A DNA stretch of 64,000 nt from Halobacteriovoraceae bacterium (GCA_002707495.1 PAMZ01000007.1:21772-85771); one strand, 5' to 3'; shown: positions 27,301 through 36,301, counted from the first letter of the stretch. The notes: a model not told the origin generated them from the letters alone. Program-made: numbers and translations.

Positions 27301-27562
27301 TGCTGAAGATAAGCTTCCCCCATATTGGTTTCAGCTTTATGCTTACGCTTATGCGCTTTTTTCTCTCAATCTAGTGAGAAAAGAGACTCCGATAAAATTA
27401 GTCTTGTGTTTTGTAGATGAAGAGAAAAATGTTGAGAAAACTGTTCAGTTAAACGATGTTGAAAGATTTTTAAACTTGGCCCTAGAAAAAACCCAAACCC
27501 CTTGGGTTGTCGATACTTCTCATTGCCAATATTGTCAGTTTCAAAAGATTTGTAAGCAATAG
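24329..27562 (+). CDS. addA: AddA/RecB-like helicase-nuclease
   Basis: A 1077-residue UvrD-family helicase fused to a nuclease. Helicase motifs appear in order: Walker A SAGAGSGKTFVLE (about 17), FTRKAAGELE, VGTIHSFC, Walker B FIVDEFQDTSYIQF, VGDVKQAIYGFRGGE, MTAHASKGLEFDHVFLGG and RLFYVANTRA. The nuclease domain from about 850 has VTRLSQVEVCPRKFYL, RGTKIHELI, GIPDLYAL and IWDFKTGKY. Unusually for AddA, it also ends in CQYCQFQKIC, which with VCP makes a second Fe-S clasp pattern. It works with AddB to unwind and resect broken ends for RecA. Overlaps addB by 8 bases. Confidence 0.93.
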   Translation: MVSPNLEQKKAIEHQGGVLLSAGAGSGKTFVLENHVIYLTEQWIEEFQKKPQVVDLRSYLRQKFKSVVLMTFTRKAAGELELRIQKSFERKASENEIWQVALKELPSLTVGTIHSFCLKLISQGFFPSLPSAQRMLSDSEFHALIENYLENWLDENKSFELTELFHKQQKSLTESIQAIMMDPSLRVAWDESNLEELEDSRVNEIIKDLYQEFGLMNCSQDFPLDSYSEFKSKPWFKTFEDYLKENSYFSVDIPGFLKAMSFFKQRDFKIPRTPTGKTLPQDIPEFWENIKGLKDFCKNYGQDIQAFLDFRQSHVIPWFSQIKNLVSFVESEYQKQEGLTFSDLEFYVFKGLMRKNSVERIREQYKYFIVDEFQDTSYIQFEILRRLINNDFNHLFCVGDVKQAIYGFRGGELGVFMECSKKMGQRLSLKNNYRSAKNIIEFNNVFFEKLFQKGKGFQGLEINQIPYESQAVPETTNLEGSIRKISKKIFPDDTKVSNFEINYLEAQSLLEQIKNAPLDEEVAILYRKLAPSRQLIKLLMEEEIGFSAQVKVPYGEDPIVGLFFTLIQRDLNQEDENRDGSALLLIKQYISLINGDPQNVCSSLLMEFDRNHQFFDLSYAFEKFIESLDIANTKFGLNFAYIQDIINIELDTERIYLRLKRESGEANSVEFKYGENPDRIKIMTAHASKGLEFDHVFLGGIYTNDSRFPDSSLIGKVPSSFKWSETIFGKNKYKTPHLILEEIQTKNKEFSENKRLFYVANTRAVKTLSWVELDFSERKRERDQSSHWFKGIESVMSELDFKTETIESLNSKINTDISQLKNSPPLFHISKGGLLLKKEKSSSMLLPELSVTRLSQVEVCPRKFYLGNICKISEDDLGILEGRRSSSNNDFEVDERAPSSAERGTKIHELISQLIKADYLPDEIDLNKGDRTKAEWAVENIKSLGENFDYYSENQIKFEIFNYMVSGIPDLYALNSNENRAEIWDFKTGKYAEDKLPPYWFQLYAYAYALFSLNLVRKETPIKLVLCFVDEEKNVEKTVQLNDVERFLNLALEKTQTPWVVDTSHCQYCQFQKICKQ

Positions 27563-27630
27563 CGATCCTATATTGCGCCAAACCCAAAAACTGTTAAAAT
27601 TTAAGTAGTTAGTCTTAAACAAGGATGTTT

Positions 27631-28353
27631 ATGAAACGAATTATATCGCTTATTGGAATCGGCATTTTTTCTGCGATTTCTTCAACTTTTTCTCCAACAA
27701 ATTCTTTTGCTGCTGAAAACAACGTTTATGATTTTTCTTGGCTAGATAAAGAAAAAGAAGTTTACGTTTTACAAAATAGAAAGTTTAGAAAAAAAGGTGC
27801 CTTCTATGTGGGTGGCACTTATGGTCTTTCGGTTAACGGTGCTTATATTGATAGCACTGAGATAAATTTAATGGCTGGCTTCTTTTTCTCTGAAGACTGG
27901 GGTCTTGAATTTAGTTATAAGACTGCTGAAGGTGAAGAGAATAAGACGTATGAGGGTATTACAGCTCAGAACGCTGTAGCCTTTTTTAGACAAATAGAAA
28001 CTGCGACAACAGCGATGATTGTTTGGTCCCCTTTTTATTCAAAGATAAATACTTTCAATAAAATATTTTACTATGATTGGATGTTTGGATTGGGATTAGC
28101 AAATGTCTCTACCACTGACAATCGTAAGGAATTTACGGCAGGATCAGATTCCAACCAGTTAACAGAAGAGGACTTATCTGGAGTCTCCTGGATGACGGCT
28201 TTGCGATTTTATATTACTGAGGATTGGAGTACCCGAATTGATTTTCGAGGTATGCATGTAAATGCTGATTCAGCAATCAGTGGAGAAACAGATACAGAGA
28301 AGCGTTGGAATAATTATTACACTTTTAATTTTGGAATAAACTACGCTTTCTAA
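27631..28353 (+). CDS. Outer-membrane beta-barrel protein (GltA/GltB-like)
   Basis: A 240-residue exported protein (signal peptide to about FAAENN). The block VYVLQNRKFRKKGAFYVGG, followed by alternating aromatic strands and a C-terminal ending NFGINYAF, is the pattern of the outer-membrane barrel family found with gliding genes in myxobacteria and relatives. The start at 27631 is chosen because AAGGA is 5 bases upstream; an ATG at 27625 overlaps that site. It leads a plus-strand cluster with TPR, lipoprotein and FHA genes. By context it is the outer-membrane part of a Glt-type envelope complex. Confidence 0.75.
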   Translation: MKRIISLIGIGIFSAISSTFSPTNSFAAENNVYDFSWLDKEKEVYVLQNRKFRKKGAFYVGGTYGLSVNGAYIDSTEINLMAGFFFSEDWGLEFSYKTAEGEENKTYEGITAQNAVAFFRQIETATTAMIVWSPFYSKINTFNKIFYYDWMFGLGLANVSTTDNRKEFTAGSDSNQLTEEDLSGVSWMTALRFYITEDWSTRIDFRGMHVNADSAISGETDTEKRWNNYYTFNFGINYAF

Positions 28354-28369
28354 ACTGGAGGAGAACAGG

Positions 28370-29770
28370 ATGTTCCCAAAAAGATTATTAATTTTAAGCT
28401 TGATGAGTGCTTTTATATCGACAACTGGAGTTGCAGGTTGGAATCAGGCTAATCAGGCTTTCCAGTCAAACGCTGGTAATAAAGAGAAGAGAATTCTACT
28501 TGAGCTTGTTGATGAGGGGTATTATTTTAGTGCACTTCCCTTGATGAAAGAACATCTCACTACCAGTTCAAGAGATCTTGATTTAGCCATGGAGAGAGCT
28601 CTTTCCAAAATTATTGCAACTGTCGGAGTCAAACAGTTTGAGACCTTGCCAAGTCGTTATTTAGCCAGATCTAGCTCTCAGAATATGAGATATATTAATG
28701 CAAAAAAATTAATGCGTGAGCAAAAATATGCAGATGCAATCAGACTTCTTAAAGGAATAAGAAAAAATCATCCCATCTCTCCGTATGCCTATAATATGTT
28801 GGGTTCTATTTATTCAATTGAAAAAAGTTATGCTAACGCAAGTGTAGCCTTTAGAGATTGTATTGGGGTTAGTAACGCAAGAATAAATGTTAATCGCAGT
28901 GACAGGCTAAAACTAAACAGGGACTACTGTCTAGCTGGCCTAGCTCGAAATAAGTTTGGAGCTGCAGATTATAATGACAGTGACCTATTATATTTAGATA
29001 TTCCAAAATCATCACCTGTGTGGCCTGAGATCCTATTTGAAGAAGCTTGGAATAGTTATTATCAAAAAAACTACAATAGATCATTGGGGAAACTAGTCAC
29101 TTATAAAGCACCTGTATTTGAACACGTTTTTAACCCAGAAATTGAAGTTTTAAATGCTTTGACCTATCTCAGATTATGTCTTTATCAGGATGCGAGAAAT
29201 ATTTCAGATGACTTTTATGCCAAATACATCGACGATGCTAAAAAATTAAGAGCTTACTTGCGTAAGTATAGAACGAATTATGATTTCTATTATGATCTCG
29301 TTTCTAGATACGAGCAGTCACGTTATGCCCCCTCTGAGTTGATGGCAACACTCTTTAAAAGCATTTCAAGAGAGCAAGTATATGAAGATATGAAGTCTCA
29401 ATTAAAAGGTGCGATTTATGAGTACCGAAGAATAAAAGGGCAAAGAGATAATAGGTTTAAAAGATATGTCATTCAAAACTTACAAGAGGCCATCGGAGCT
29501 CAAAAAACAATCCTAGGTTCATTTATCCGTTCAAAATTGACTTCTCATTATGCTCAACTCTTTAGAGCTTTTGAAGGTATGAGCTATATTAAATTAGAGG
29601 TTTTGGCACAGAAAAAAGCCAAACTCTATTCCTTCGAAAAAGACAATAGGTCTAGAGGGGATATTAAATATATCCAAAGAAATGAAAAACAATATTTCTG
29701 GGATTTTAACGGAGAATTTTGGGCAGATGAGTTAGGTGACTATGTCTTTGCCTTGAAGTCGGAGTGCTAA
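28370..29770 (+). CDS. Exported TPR protein (GltC-like)
   Basis: A 466-residue protein with a signal peptide (LSLMSAFISTTGVAG). Helical repeats of the TPR type run through residues 60-300, for example QKYADAIRLLKGIRKNHPIS followed by AYNMLGSIYSIEKSYANASV. The C-terminal 150 residues are charged and helical. GGAGGAG lies 8 bases before the ATG. Position between an outer-membrane barrel and a large TPR protein matches GltC of the Myxococcus Glt complex (gltB-gltA-gltC order there), which is the basis for the name; homology is inferred, not searched. Confidence 0.7.
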   Translation: MFPKRLLILSLMSAFISTTGVAGWNQANQAFQSNAGNKEKRILLELVDEGYYFSALPLMKEHLTTSSRDLDLAMERALSKIIATVGVKQFETLPSRYLARSSSQNMRYINAKKLMREQKYADAIRLLKGIRKNHPISPYAYNMLGSIYSIEKSYANASVAFRDCIGVSNARINVNRSDRLKLNRDYCLAGLARNKFGAADYNDSDLLYLDIPKSSPVWPEILFEEAWNSYYQKNYNRSLGKLVTYKAPVFEHVFNPEIEVLNALTYLRLCLYQDARNISDDFYAKYIDDAKKLRAYLRKYRTNYDFYYDLVSRYEQSRYAPSELMATLFKSISREQVYEDMKSQLKGAIYEYRRIKGQRDNRFKRYVIQNLQEAIGAQKTILGSFIRSKLTSHYAQLFRAFEGMSYIKLEVLAQKKAKLYSFEKDNRSRGDIKYIQRNEKQYFWDFNGEFWADELGDYVFALKSEC

Positions 29771-32625
29771 TGTTGAGATATTTATCGCTGCTACTTTTAC
29801 TTGTTATTTCGTTTAGCCTTGCGGCAAATGAAGTTGAACAGAGAAGACAGAAAATTATTGATATCATTAATGAAGAACTTAGTGAGGTTCAAAGGCTAAA
29901 TTCTCAAACGGGATCTCGTAATCCAGACCTTTTACTTAGGATGGCGGAGTTAAATCTTGAAAAAGCTAGATTATATAGAGAGAAAGAGAATAAAGAGTTC
30001 TTAGAAATTCCTCCTGAGAAAAGAAGAAAAATTAGTACTCGAAAATATTTTTCAAGATCAACCTCTTACTTTCAAGAGGCTAATAAACTAGCTCTAACTA
30101 TTGCTAAGCGATTCAAAAATTATAGTAGACTAGGCGAGGCTTACTATATTTTAGGCTTTAATGCCAAAGAAGCTGATAAACCTAAAACGGCTAGTAAATA
30201 TTTGTCTTTAGCGACCCGGAAATCTCGCAACTCTACAGTGAAAACAAAGACACAGATTTCTTTAGCAGAAGTCTATTACAATCAAAAAAATTATAAAAAA
30301 GCGATACCACTTTACGAAGACGCGTTAAAAAATGTTACTGATAAATGGTGGACTAAGGATACGTTTAATTTAGCCTGGTGTTATTTTAGAATTAACTCCT
30401 ACTCTAAAGCGATTTCTACGATGGAGTTAGTCTACCAGCGCTCGAAAAGCTCCAAATATATAGATATGCGGACTCAAATTGAAAGGGATATAGGACTTTT
30501 TTACGCTACCGCAGATCGAATTGACGACGGAATAAGATTCTATAAGAAATTAGGCCTGAATTTTACCTCTCAACTTTTAACCATCGCCGTAAGTTTAAAA
30601 GATCAAGGTAAGTACACATTTGCGGAGAAAGTGCTTAATCAAGCTGAAAAGTACGAAAAAAGAGATGAAGAACTAGTTTCAATCTACATCGAAAAATTAG
30701 TTCTTTACGAAAAATATGCCAAGTATGCGGAACATCTTTTTACTTCAAAAAAACTATTTCAATTAGCGAAAAAGAAGAAGCTTAATGACACTCAAATGGG
30801 ACAATTTAAATTTCAAATGGCAAAGGTCTCAGCACTCATTCAAAGGCAAGTGGTTGGAAAAACTTATCGAAGAGTCAGAAAAGTTCGCAATCAACTGGCT
30901 GATCAAGCGATGGACTATTTTGGAATGCTGGCCCAGCTCGATAAAGATAAAGCAGACGAGTACAAATTTCTTCAAGCTGAAACAGCCTACTCGGTAAAGA
31001 GGTTTTCGAGAGCATACGATCATTATAAGGACACTTACCAGTACACATCCAAAGAAAAGCCGAATTCCAAATTTAGACTGCAAGCTTTGGATGCTATGAT
31101 TTTAACTTTGGGAAATTTTAGAACACCCAATATTAATCAGAATATCTATGTTTTAGAAGAGTATTTAAAAATTTATCCAAAAGGGAAAAAATCAAAAGAC
31201 GCTTATATTAGACTCTTCAATAATTATAAAGCTAAAAAAGACTATAGAAGTGCAAGCCTAGTTCTCGATCGATTTGTAAAATATTATCCAGATGATCCAA
31301 CCCAAGAAAATATGATTGCTGAGTTAATGGAAGTTAGCAGGAAAGAAAAAGATTATATCACAATAAGAAATTGGATTAATGATATCGAGGCTGGCAAATA
31401 TAAGGTAAGCCCTGATTACCGCCAAAAGCTTCAAGAGCTTCTTACCGCTATTCAAATTGATGATGTACAAGGTCAATTGGCAAAAGGAAATAAAAAAACC
31501 GCCTTGGTGGGATATTTAAAAATCCTGGATGACCCTTACGCTACAAAGAAGAGTAAGGTTAATGCGAAATATAATTTAGCCGCACTCTATTTTGAACTTG
31601 GAGATATTGAGAACACTCATAAATGGGCAAAATCAGCTCTAGAGGAAATGGGAGGCTCAGATGTCTATAAGTTCTCTACTTCTTTTGTAACTATGGCAAA
31701 TTTTTTATTTAGCGCTCTTGATTTCAAAAAGTCCTCTGAAATTTCAGAATTATTAGTGGCAAAATTATGTAAGAGAAAGACTAGGAGAAAAAATACTGCC
31801 TTTAAAAATGCTGCTTTTATATATCTTGCAGATGGGCATATCCAAGAGACTGAAAAACTTATAAACACAGCGAAGAGTTGCGGAGTTCCAAGTGCTTATA
31901 TCTCAGAGGTCGAATATGAAGTCATGCGAGAATACTTCGAACAAAGAAATTGGAATCGTTATGAGTATTACGTTTTAAAGCTCAAAAATCAAAAAGAGGT
32001 CTACTATAAAGTCATTGATGATCTCCTTAATTTGATTTCAGTACACTTGCGATTTAATAACCAAGATAAAGTATCTCTCTTTAATAAGTATCTTTGGGAA
32101 GCTTATTACAGGGCAAAGAAATCCAAAGATTCCATCTCGATGAGAGGTCTTGATTATTTTGCAAGCTTAAAGTTAAAGACTATGGAGACCACGTACAATC
32201 AAATGCAATTGATTAAATTCGAGTTCCCGGAAGAAAGGTTTGCTTCAATCCAAAAAAAGAAATTAGGTCTTTTAACTAAGCTGACTGAGCAAGCCAATGA
32301 AGTTCAGGCGGTTGGTTCAGGTGTAGGTATCATCAATTCATTTAAATTGCTTTACCAAGCTTATACAGGAGTTGCAAAGGAAGTCTATGAGTTTACTCCG
32401 AATGGCAAATCTCCCGAGTATGTAAAGCAATTTAAGGCAGATTTCGATCAAGTAGGAAAGCAGCTAGAAGCAGCAGCGAATCAATATATGGTTGAAGCCA
32501 AGAGAGCTATCTCCAATAATAGTATTCTTAATAAGAATAATTTCTTTTTTCAAGATGGGAAATTACCAGTGGAGTTTCATGGTGAAAATTCGGCGGTGCT
32601 AATGGATAGGGGAGGCAAGCAATGA
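29770..32625 (+). CDS. Large exported TPR protein (GltD-like)
   Basis: 951 residues with a signal peptide MLRYLSLLLLLVISFSLAAN. Nearly the whole mature protein is TPR-like helical repeats (for example AEVYYNQKNYKKAIPLYEDA, LAWCYFRINSYSKAISTME). The ATG at 29770 overlaps the previous stop (TAATG) and has GGAG at good spacing; a GTG two codons earlier is less likely. Size and place directly before a TPR lipoprotein match GltD (AgnA) of Myxococcus. It probably forms a periplasmic scaffold linking inner- and outer-membrane parts. Confidence 0.75.
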   Translation: MLRYLSLLLLLVISFSLAANEVEQRRQKIIDIINEELSEVQRLNSQTGSRNPDLLLRMAELNLEKARLYREKENKEFLEIPPEKRRKISTRKYFSRSTSYFQEANKLALTIAKRFKNYSRLGEAYYILGFNAKEADKPKTASKYLSLATRKSRNSTVKTKTQISLAEVYYNQKNYKKAIPLYEDALKNVTDKWWTKDTFNLAWCYFRINSYSKAISTMELVYQRSKSSKYIDMRTQIERDIGLFYATADRIDDGIRFYKKLGLNFTSQLLTIAVSLKDQGKYTFAEKVLNQAEKYEKRDEELVSIYIEKLVLYEKYAKYAEHLFTSKKLFQLAKKKKLNDTQMGQFKFQMAKVSALIQRQVVGKTYRRVRKVRNQLADQAMDYFGMLAQLDKDKADEYKFLQAETAYSVKRFSRAYDHYKDTYQYTSKEKPNSKFRLQALDAMILTLGNFRTPNINQNIYVLEEYLKIYPKGKKSKDAYIRLFNNYKAKKDYRSASLVLDRFVKYYPDDPTQENMIAELMEVSRKEKDYITIRNWINDIEAGKYKVSPDYRQKLQELLTAIQIDDVQGQLAKGNKKTALVGYLKILDDPYATKKSKVNAKYNLAALYFELGDIENTHKWAKSALEEMGGSDVYKFSTSFVTMANFLFSALDFKKSSEISELLVAKLCKRKTRRKNTAFKNAAFIYLADGHIQETEKLINTAKSCGVPSAYISEVEYEVMREYFEQRNWNRYEYYVLKLKNQKEVYYKVIDDLLNLISVHLRFNNQDKVSLFNKYLWEAYYRAKKSKDSISMRGLDYFASLKLKTMETTYNQMQLIKFEFPEERFASIQKKKLGLLTKLTEQANEVQAVGSGVGIINSFKLLYQAYTGVAKEVYEFTPNGKSPEYVKQFKADFDQVGKQLEAAANQYMVEAKRAISNNSILNKNNFFFQDGKLPVEFHGENSAVLMDRGGKQ

Positions 32626-33506
32626 GATATCTTGTTCTACTAATTCTTGTTGTCAGTTGTGCAGGAACTTCAAAAAAGAAGTCTGTCGATGTGGAAGATA
32701 TAAAAGAAGAAGATTTTAAGCCTGTAAATAAGGTTAAGTACTCTCGCTCGGATGACTCATTTATTGAAGTTGAGAGTAAGTATTCTGACGCTCTAAACGA
32801 AGAAAGTCTTCAAAGAGTTTTTACCTATGGAGGATCTGTTGAGATCAAAGGAGTCATGGGGAAAATAGGAAAGCTCTGTTATCAAAAGAAATTCTCTGAT
32901 GCTTATGAGCTCGTTCGCATCAATAACAAGGCTTATAATGACAACCCTATTTTTTGGACTCAGGTAGGGACTTGTTTTCTTTTGGAGGGAAAAAATAGGA
33001 AGGCCCTTCTTTTTTACAATCGTGCCCTAGGCCTTAAGGGAGATTATGCTCCGGCTTTAAATAATTTGGGTGTGATGTATATGAGAGATAAAGATTTTTC
33101 TAGAGCTCTTGTCGCTTTTGAAAGAGCTAAAAAGAATACAGCCTTTGGTAAAACGCCTCGATATAACTTAGCCAATTTGTACTTAAGTTTTGGACTCTAC
33201 GAGCAGGCTGAAAGTCACCTTTTAACTTTAAGTCAGGTTTCAAAAAAGGATATAGACGTTTTTAATATGTTGGGAACTTCTTATCTCATGCAAGGAAAGA
33301 CAGATCAGGCCCTTCAAAGCTTTGAAAGCATCAACGACGATTATTGGGAAGATCCTAAAATAGGAATAAATTACGCACTAGCTCTTCATCTCGCTGGTAA
33401 AAAATCAAAAGCCGAGGATGTTCTTGAAGATATTGACTCTAAGGATTTAGGTCTTTGGAAGAGCTATTATAAAAGTGTCGCAAAATTTATCGGAGTGAAA
33501 AAATGA
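32622..33506 (+). CDS. TPR lipoprotein (GltE/AglT-like)
   Basis: A 294-residue lipoprotein: MRYLVLLILVVSCAGTSKKK with lipobox VVSC. From about residue 85 it has four or five TPR units, including ALLFYNRALGLKGDYAPALN and FNMLGTSYLMQGKTDQALQS. GGAGG precedes the ATG. It overlaps its neighbours by 4 bases on both sides. Gene order (large TPR, TPR lipoprotein, small exported protein, FHA protein) is that of gltD-gltE-gltF-gltG, so this is the GltE counterpart, likely lipid-anchored in the outer membrane. Confidence 0.75.
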   Translation: MRYLVLLILVVSCAGTSKKKSVDVEDIKEEDFKPVNKVKYSRSDDSFIEVESKYSDALNEESLQRVFTYGGSVEIKGVMGKIGKLCYQKKFSDAYELVRINNKAYNDNPIFWTQVGTCFLLEGKNRKALLFYNRALGLKGDYAPALNNLGVMYMRDKDFSRALVAFERAKKNTAFGKTPRYNLANLYLSFGLYEQAESHLLTLSQVSKKDIDVFNMLGTSYLMQGKTDQALQSFESINDDYWEDPKIGINYALALHLAGKKSKAEDVLEDIDSKDLGLWKSYYKSVAKFIGVKK

Positions 33507-33757
33507 AAATAATACTTTTAGCTATCTGTCTGGCTTTTTCTTTAAGTTTCGCTTTTGCCAAGGGTAAGAGAAGAGTGACCTATAAATACAAAAAATATGA
33601 ACGATTTGATTTTGAGGCATTAGATGTTGAAGGCGAGAGAAGTTCTCCAGGTGATCTATCTATAGATAATCGTTTTAAAACGGAATTTAAAAATAAAATT
33701 CCTGAGAGAAAAAACTTTAACCGCCAAATGAAAAAAGCAGTGGATTCAATTTTATAA
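33503..33757 (+). CDS. Small exported protein (GltF/CglF-like)
   Basis: 84 residues: signal peptide MKIILLAICLAFSLSFAFA, then a short charged mature part with DVEGERSSPGDLSIDNRF and PERKNFNRQMKKAVDSIL. I recall the ELxGE-x-PGDLS and ERKxF pattern from small gliding-motility proteins of the CglF/GltF kind; that is memory, not a search. It overlaps the TPR lipoprotein gene by 4 bases and sits 12 bases before the FHA gene, so it belongs to the same operon. Confidence 0.7.
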   Translation: MKIILLAICLAFSLSFAFAKGKRRVTYKYKKYERFDFEALDVEGERSSPGDLSIDNRFKTEFKNKIPERKNFNRQMKKAVDSIL

Positions 33758-33769
33758 AGGATTATAAGC

Positions 33770-35779
33770 GTGAACGTTACAACTCAAACTGAAAACAAAC
33801 TTTTTCAACTCGTTCCGAGTAAGCAGGGTTCAACCATTTCCACAACAGTACTGTCTGTTGGACGCTATTTGGTGGGAAGGGCAGAGAGTTGTGATGTGAT
33901 TATTCCATCGAATATCGTTTCATCAGTTCATGCCGTTTTGGAGGTAACCCCTACAAGTGTAAAAATTTATGATATGAATTCCAGAAATGGAACCTATGTT
34001 AATGGAAATAGATCCATTACCCATGATATTAAGGCTGGTGATATTCTCGCCTTTGGAAATATCGAATTTACTTTAAGAATTTATACCAGTACACCAGATC
34101 TTCCTCCTGTTTTATCTACGCTAGATCCCTTAAAAGGAGATTCAAGTCTTCATAAAAAGGAACTTCCTAAGAAGTCTCCTGTAGAACTACCACCTGAGAA
34201 TATGGACTTTGATAAAGATGACGATATTCCTTATATTGTTTATCCGCTTTCAAGAGATCCAAAGTCTGATTTTTCAGAGTATATCTTTGAGGATGCGGAC
34301 GAGCTCTATCCTATCTTTAAGTATGAACTTAATAAACAATCTCTTGAAGTCATTATTTTACACGGGGATAAAGTCTATTCAGTAGATTATCTTCCCGCCA
34401 GTGATGCGACCTATCAGATTTCAGGAAAGCTTAAAGGTAAAAAAGAAATTGAATTTCCTTATTTGGCAAAAGAAGAGAAGGTCGACTTTATTGAAGTCCA
34501 TAAAGGAAATTATCTCATTCATAAACTACATAATTATGATCTTCTTCATCTATCAGATAATGAAGTGACTGAAGAAAAAACTGATCGTGTAAATCTGAAT
34601 GATAATGATATCGTTAAACTTCGAAATGGAGATTTGGAGATTTATGTCAGAAAAGTGGCCTCTCCTCCAAAAGTGAAGACACCTCCATTTTTTAGACGAG
34701 ATAAAGATCTTAGAAAGTATATTCTTTTGATGTTACTTATCGTGATCTTGCCAGTGGTGGCGCTTAATTTCTTAGAGATTGATGAAAAATTAGAAGATGA
34801 AAAAGATCCTGAAAGGATCGCCACGATTCTTTATCAACAAAAATTAACTATCAATACTAATCGAGCAGTCGAAAAGACCAAAACTGAAAAAGAAAAGCCT
34901 GTTAAGCAGAAAACAGACAAGGCAAAAACTCCTAAGAATACTAAAGAGAAAAAGGATCCGGCTCAAAAAAATAATGAGAAAAAAGATACAACTAAGACAG
35001 CTGGGCAAAAAGCGAAACAACCCGCAAAAAATCCTACTAAAGAAAAATCTCGAGGGAAAAAAGCACCAAGAAAAAGTGGAAGGCCATCAAAAAGTTTAGT
35101 GAAAAAAGCAGCAAAAGTTAAAAACTTTAATAATACAGCAAGCAATAGAAGAAGAGCTAATCTTCCTTCCACTAATAAAGGTCGCGTGGATACTTATAAA
35201 TCTTTTGATTTTAAAAGCTCCATTAGTACTTTAATGGCGAAAGGTGGAACCCTTAAGGGAGTTAAGACAGCAAAAACGGGATCACAAACTGTGACAGGAA
35301 CAACAGTGACAGGAACCAATGGGCAAAATGGGAAGATTCAAACGGCTACTGTTTCGGGAGATTCAGGAAGCTTGAACACCACTGCTAATACTGGAAGTCA
35401 GGTAGGAACCAAAGGTTTCTCAACAAAAACTGGAACCTATACGGCGGGAATCCCTTCCGATACGGTTGTCTTGGGTTCAATGGACCCAGATGTTATTCGA
35501 AGAATTTTAAGACAAAATATTCCGCGATTTAGAAGTTGCTATCAACGCGAACTTGATAGAAGTGCTAGTAATGATGTTTCTGGAATCATTCGGATGGTAT
35601 TTACCATTGGAGCTTCAGGAAGTGTGACGACAGCAGGAATTGATGGAAATTCAGCTCTACCAAACTCTGTAAAAAGATGTGTGGTTGGAGTTTTGAGAGG
35701 TATCGGTTTCCCAAGACCATTAGGGGGAGGAACAGTTGACGTTAAACAACCATTTAGTTTTTACCCTAAGCGTTTGTAG
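33770..35779 (+). CDS. FHA-domain, transmembrane, TonB/AgmX-like protein (GltG-like)
   Basis: 669 residues from a GTG start with AAAGGA upstream. Residues 25-110 are an FHA phosphothreonine-binding domain (GRYLVGRAESCDVIIPSNIV and SRNGTYVNG). A middle domain of unknown type follows, then one membrane helix (YILLMLLIVILPVVALNFL, about 316-336), a long Lys/Pro/Thr-rich linker able to span the periplasm, and a C-terminal TonB-like domain (LRQNIPRFRSCYQREL, then GIIRMVFTIGASGSV). This is the domain order of Myxococcus GltG. It should link cytoplasmic phospho-signals to periplasmic partners and the TolQR motor encoded nearby. Confidence 0.85.
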   Translation: MNVTTQTENKLFQLVPSKQGSTISTTVLSVGRYLVGRAESCDVIIPSNIVSSVHAVLEVTPTSVKIYDMNSRNGTYVNGNRSITHDIKAGDILAFGNIEFTLRIYTSTPDLPPVLSTLDPLKGDSSLHKKELPKKSPVELPPENMDFDKDDDIPYIVYPLSRDPKSDFSEYIFEDADELYPIFKYELNKQSLEVIILHGDKVYSVDYLPASDATYQISGKLKGKKEIEFPYLAKEEKVDFIEVHKGNYLIHKLHNYDLLHLSDNEVTEEKTDRVNLNDNDIVKLRNGDLEIYVRKVASPPKVKTPPFFRRDKDLRKYILLMLLIVILPVVALNFLEIDEKLEDEKDPERIATILYQQKLTINTNRAVEKTKTEKEKPVKQKTDKAKTPKNTKEKKDPAQKNNEKKDTTKTAGQKAKQPAKNPTKEKSRGKKAPRKSGRPSKSLVKKAAKVKNFNNTASNRRRANLPSTNKGRVDTYKSFDFKSSISTLMAKGGTLKGVKTAKTGSQTVTGTTVTGTNGQNGKIQTATVSGDSGSLNTTANTGSQVGTKGFSTKTGTYTAGIPSDTVVLGSMDPDVIRRILRQNIPRFRSCYQRELDRSASNDVSGIIRMVFTIGASGSVTTAGIDGNSALPNSVKRCVVGVLRGIGFPRPLGGGTVDVKQPFSFYPKRL

Positions 35780-36176
35780 TTTTCTGATAGCTTGCGCACC
35801 TAAGACTAAGCAGCCTTTGGCAAAGGTCTCAATGAGTCAGGAGTGCAAAGAAACTAATGTTATAGTTCGGGAGAGGCATTTAGTTATTTCAGCTAAGTCT
35901 CAAAAACAAGATAATCTTATCTCTTGTTTTAAACATTATTTAAAGTTTCAAGACAATAAGGAGCAACTCTTACAAACTTGTACTGAACTCGTGATAAAAA
36001 GTTCTGGTAGAGTCGCTAGTGTTCAAACCATTAGTCGAACAGACTCTGTAATTCCTAAAGACTTTAAGTGGTGTTTGGAGCAAGAGTTTTGGAAAATGGA
36101 CTTTTCTGCTCTACAACTTGACCATGATTATCAAATCGTTTTTCCTTTAAATTTTAATTCAATCTCTAAAAACTAA
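35736..36176 (+). CDS. Lipoprotein with a degenerate AgmX/TonB-like domain
   Basis: 146 residues from a TTG start that lies inside the last codons of the FHA gene, with GGGAGG 5 bases upstream. The N-terminus HLVFTLSVCSFLIACAPKTK is a lipoprotein signal with lipobox LIAC. The mature part follows the pattern of the C-terminal domain of the FHA protein: SCFKHYL for SCYQREL, then SSGRVASV for ASGSVTTA, then a C followed by F and a final FPLNF for FSFYP. So it seems to be a lipid-anchored copy of the same domain, probably part of the same envelope complex. Confidence 0.7.
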   Translation: MTLNNHLVFTLSVCSFLIACAPKTKQPLAKVSMSQECKETNVIVRERHLVISAKSQKQDNLISCFKHYLKFQDNKEQLLQTCTELVIKSSGRVASVQTISRTDSVIPKDFKWCLEQEFWKMDFSALQLDHDYQIVFPLNFNSISKN

Positions 36177-36243
36177 GTTTTTGAAGTGATTGTTTTTTCG
36201 ATCTTTCTTACACGCCAAACGGCCTAGGTGCCAAAATGCACTT

Positions 36244-36272
36244 TTGACCCCATTTTTTGACCATGATACAAA
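36244..36272 (+). promoter_or_regulatory. Candidate sigma-70-type promoter before a 25-codon ORF
   Basis: TTGACC at 36244-36249 and TACAAA at 36267-36272 are separated by 17 bases. It lies in the gap between the convergent glt and tolQ/R operons and would drive the small reading frame at 36302. Confidence 0.45.
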
Positions 36273-36301
36273 TATAACTTGGGGAGAATAAAGGGCAATC
36301 G

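Noticed and set aside
34963..35172. Minus-strand reading frame opposite the FHA gene linker
   Set aside because: It is the complement of the Lys-rich linker and only appears as a hydrophobic Phe/Leu-rich frame for that reason.
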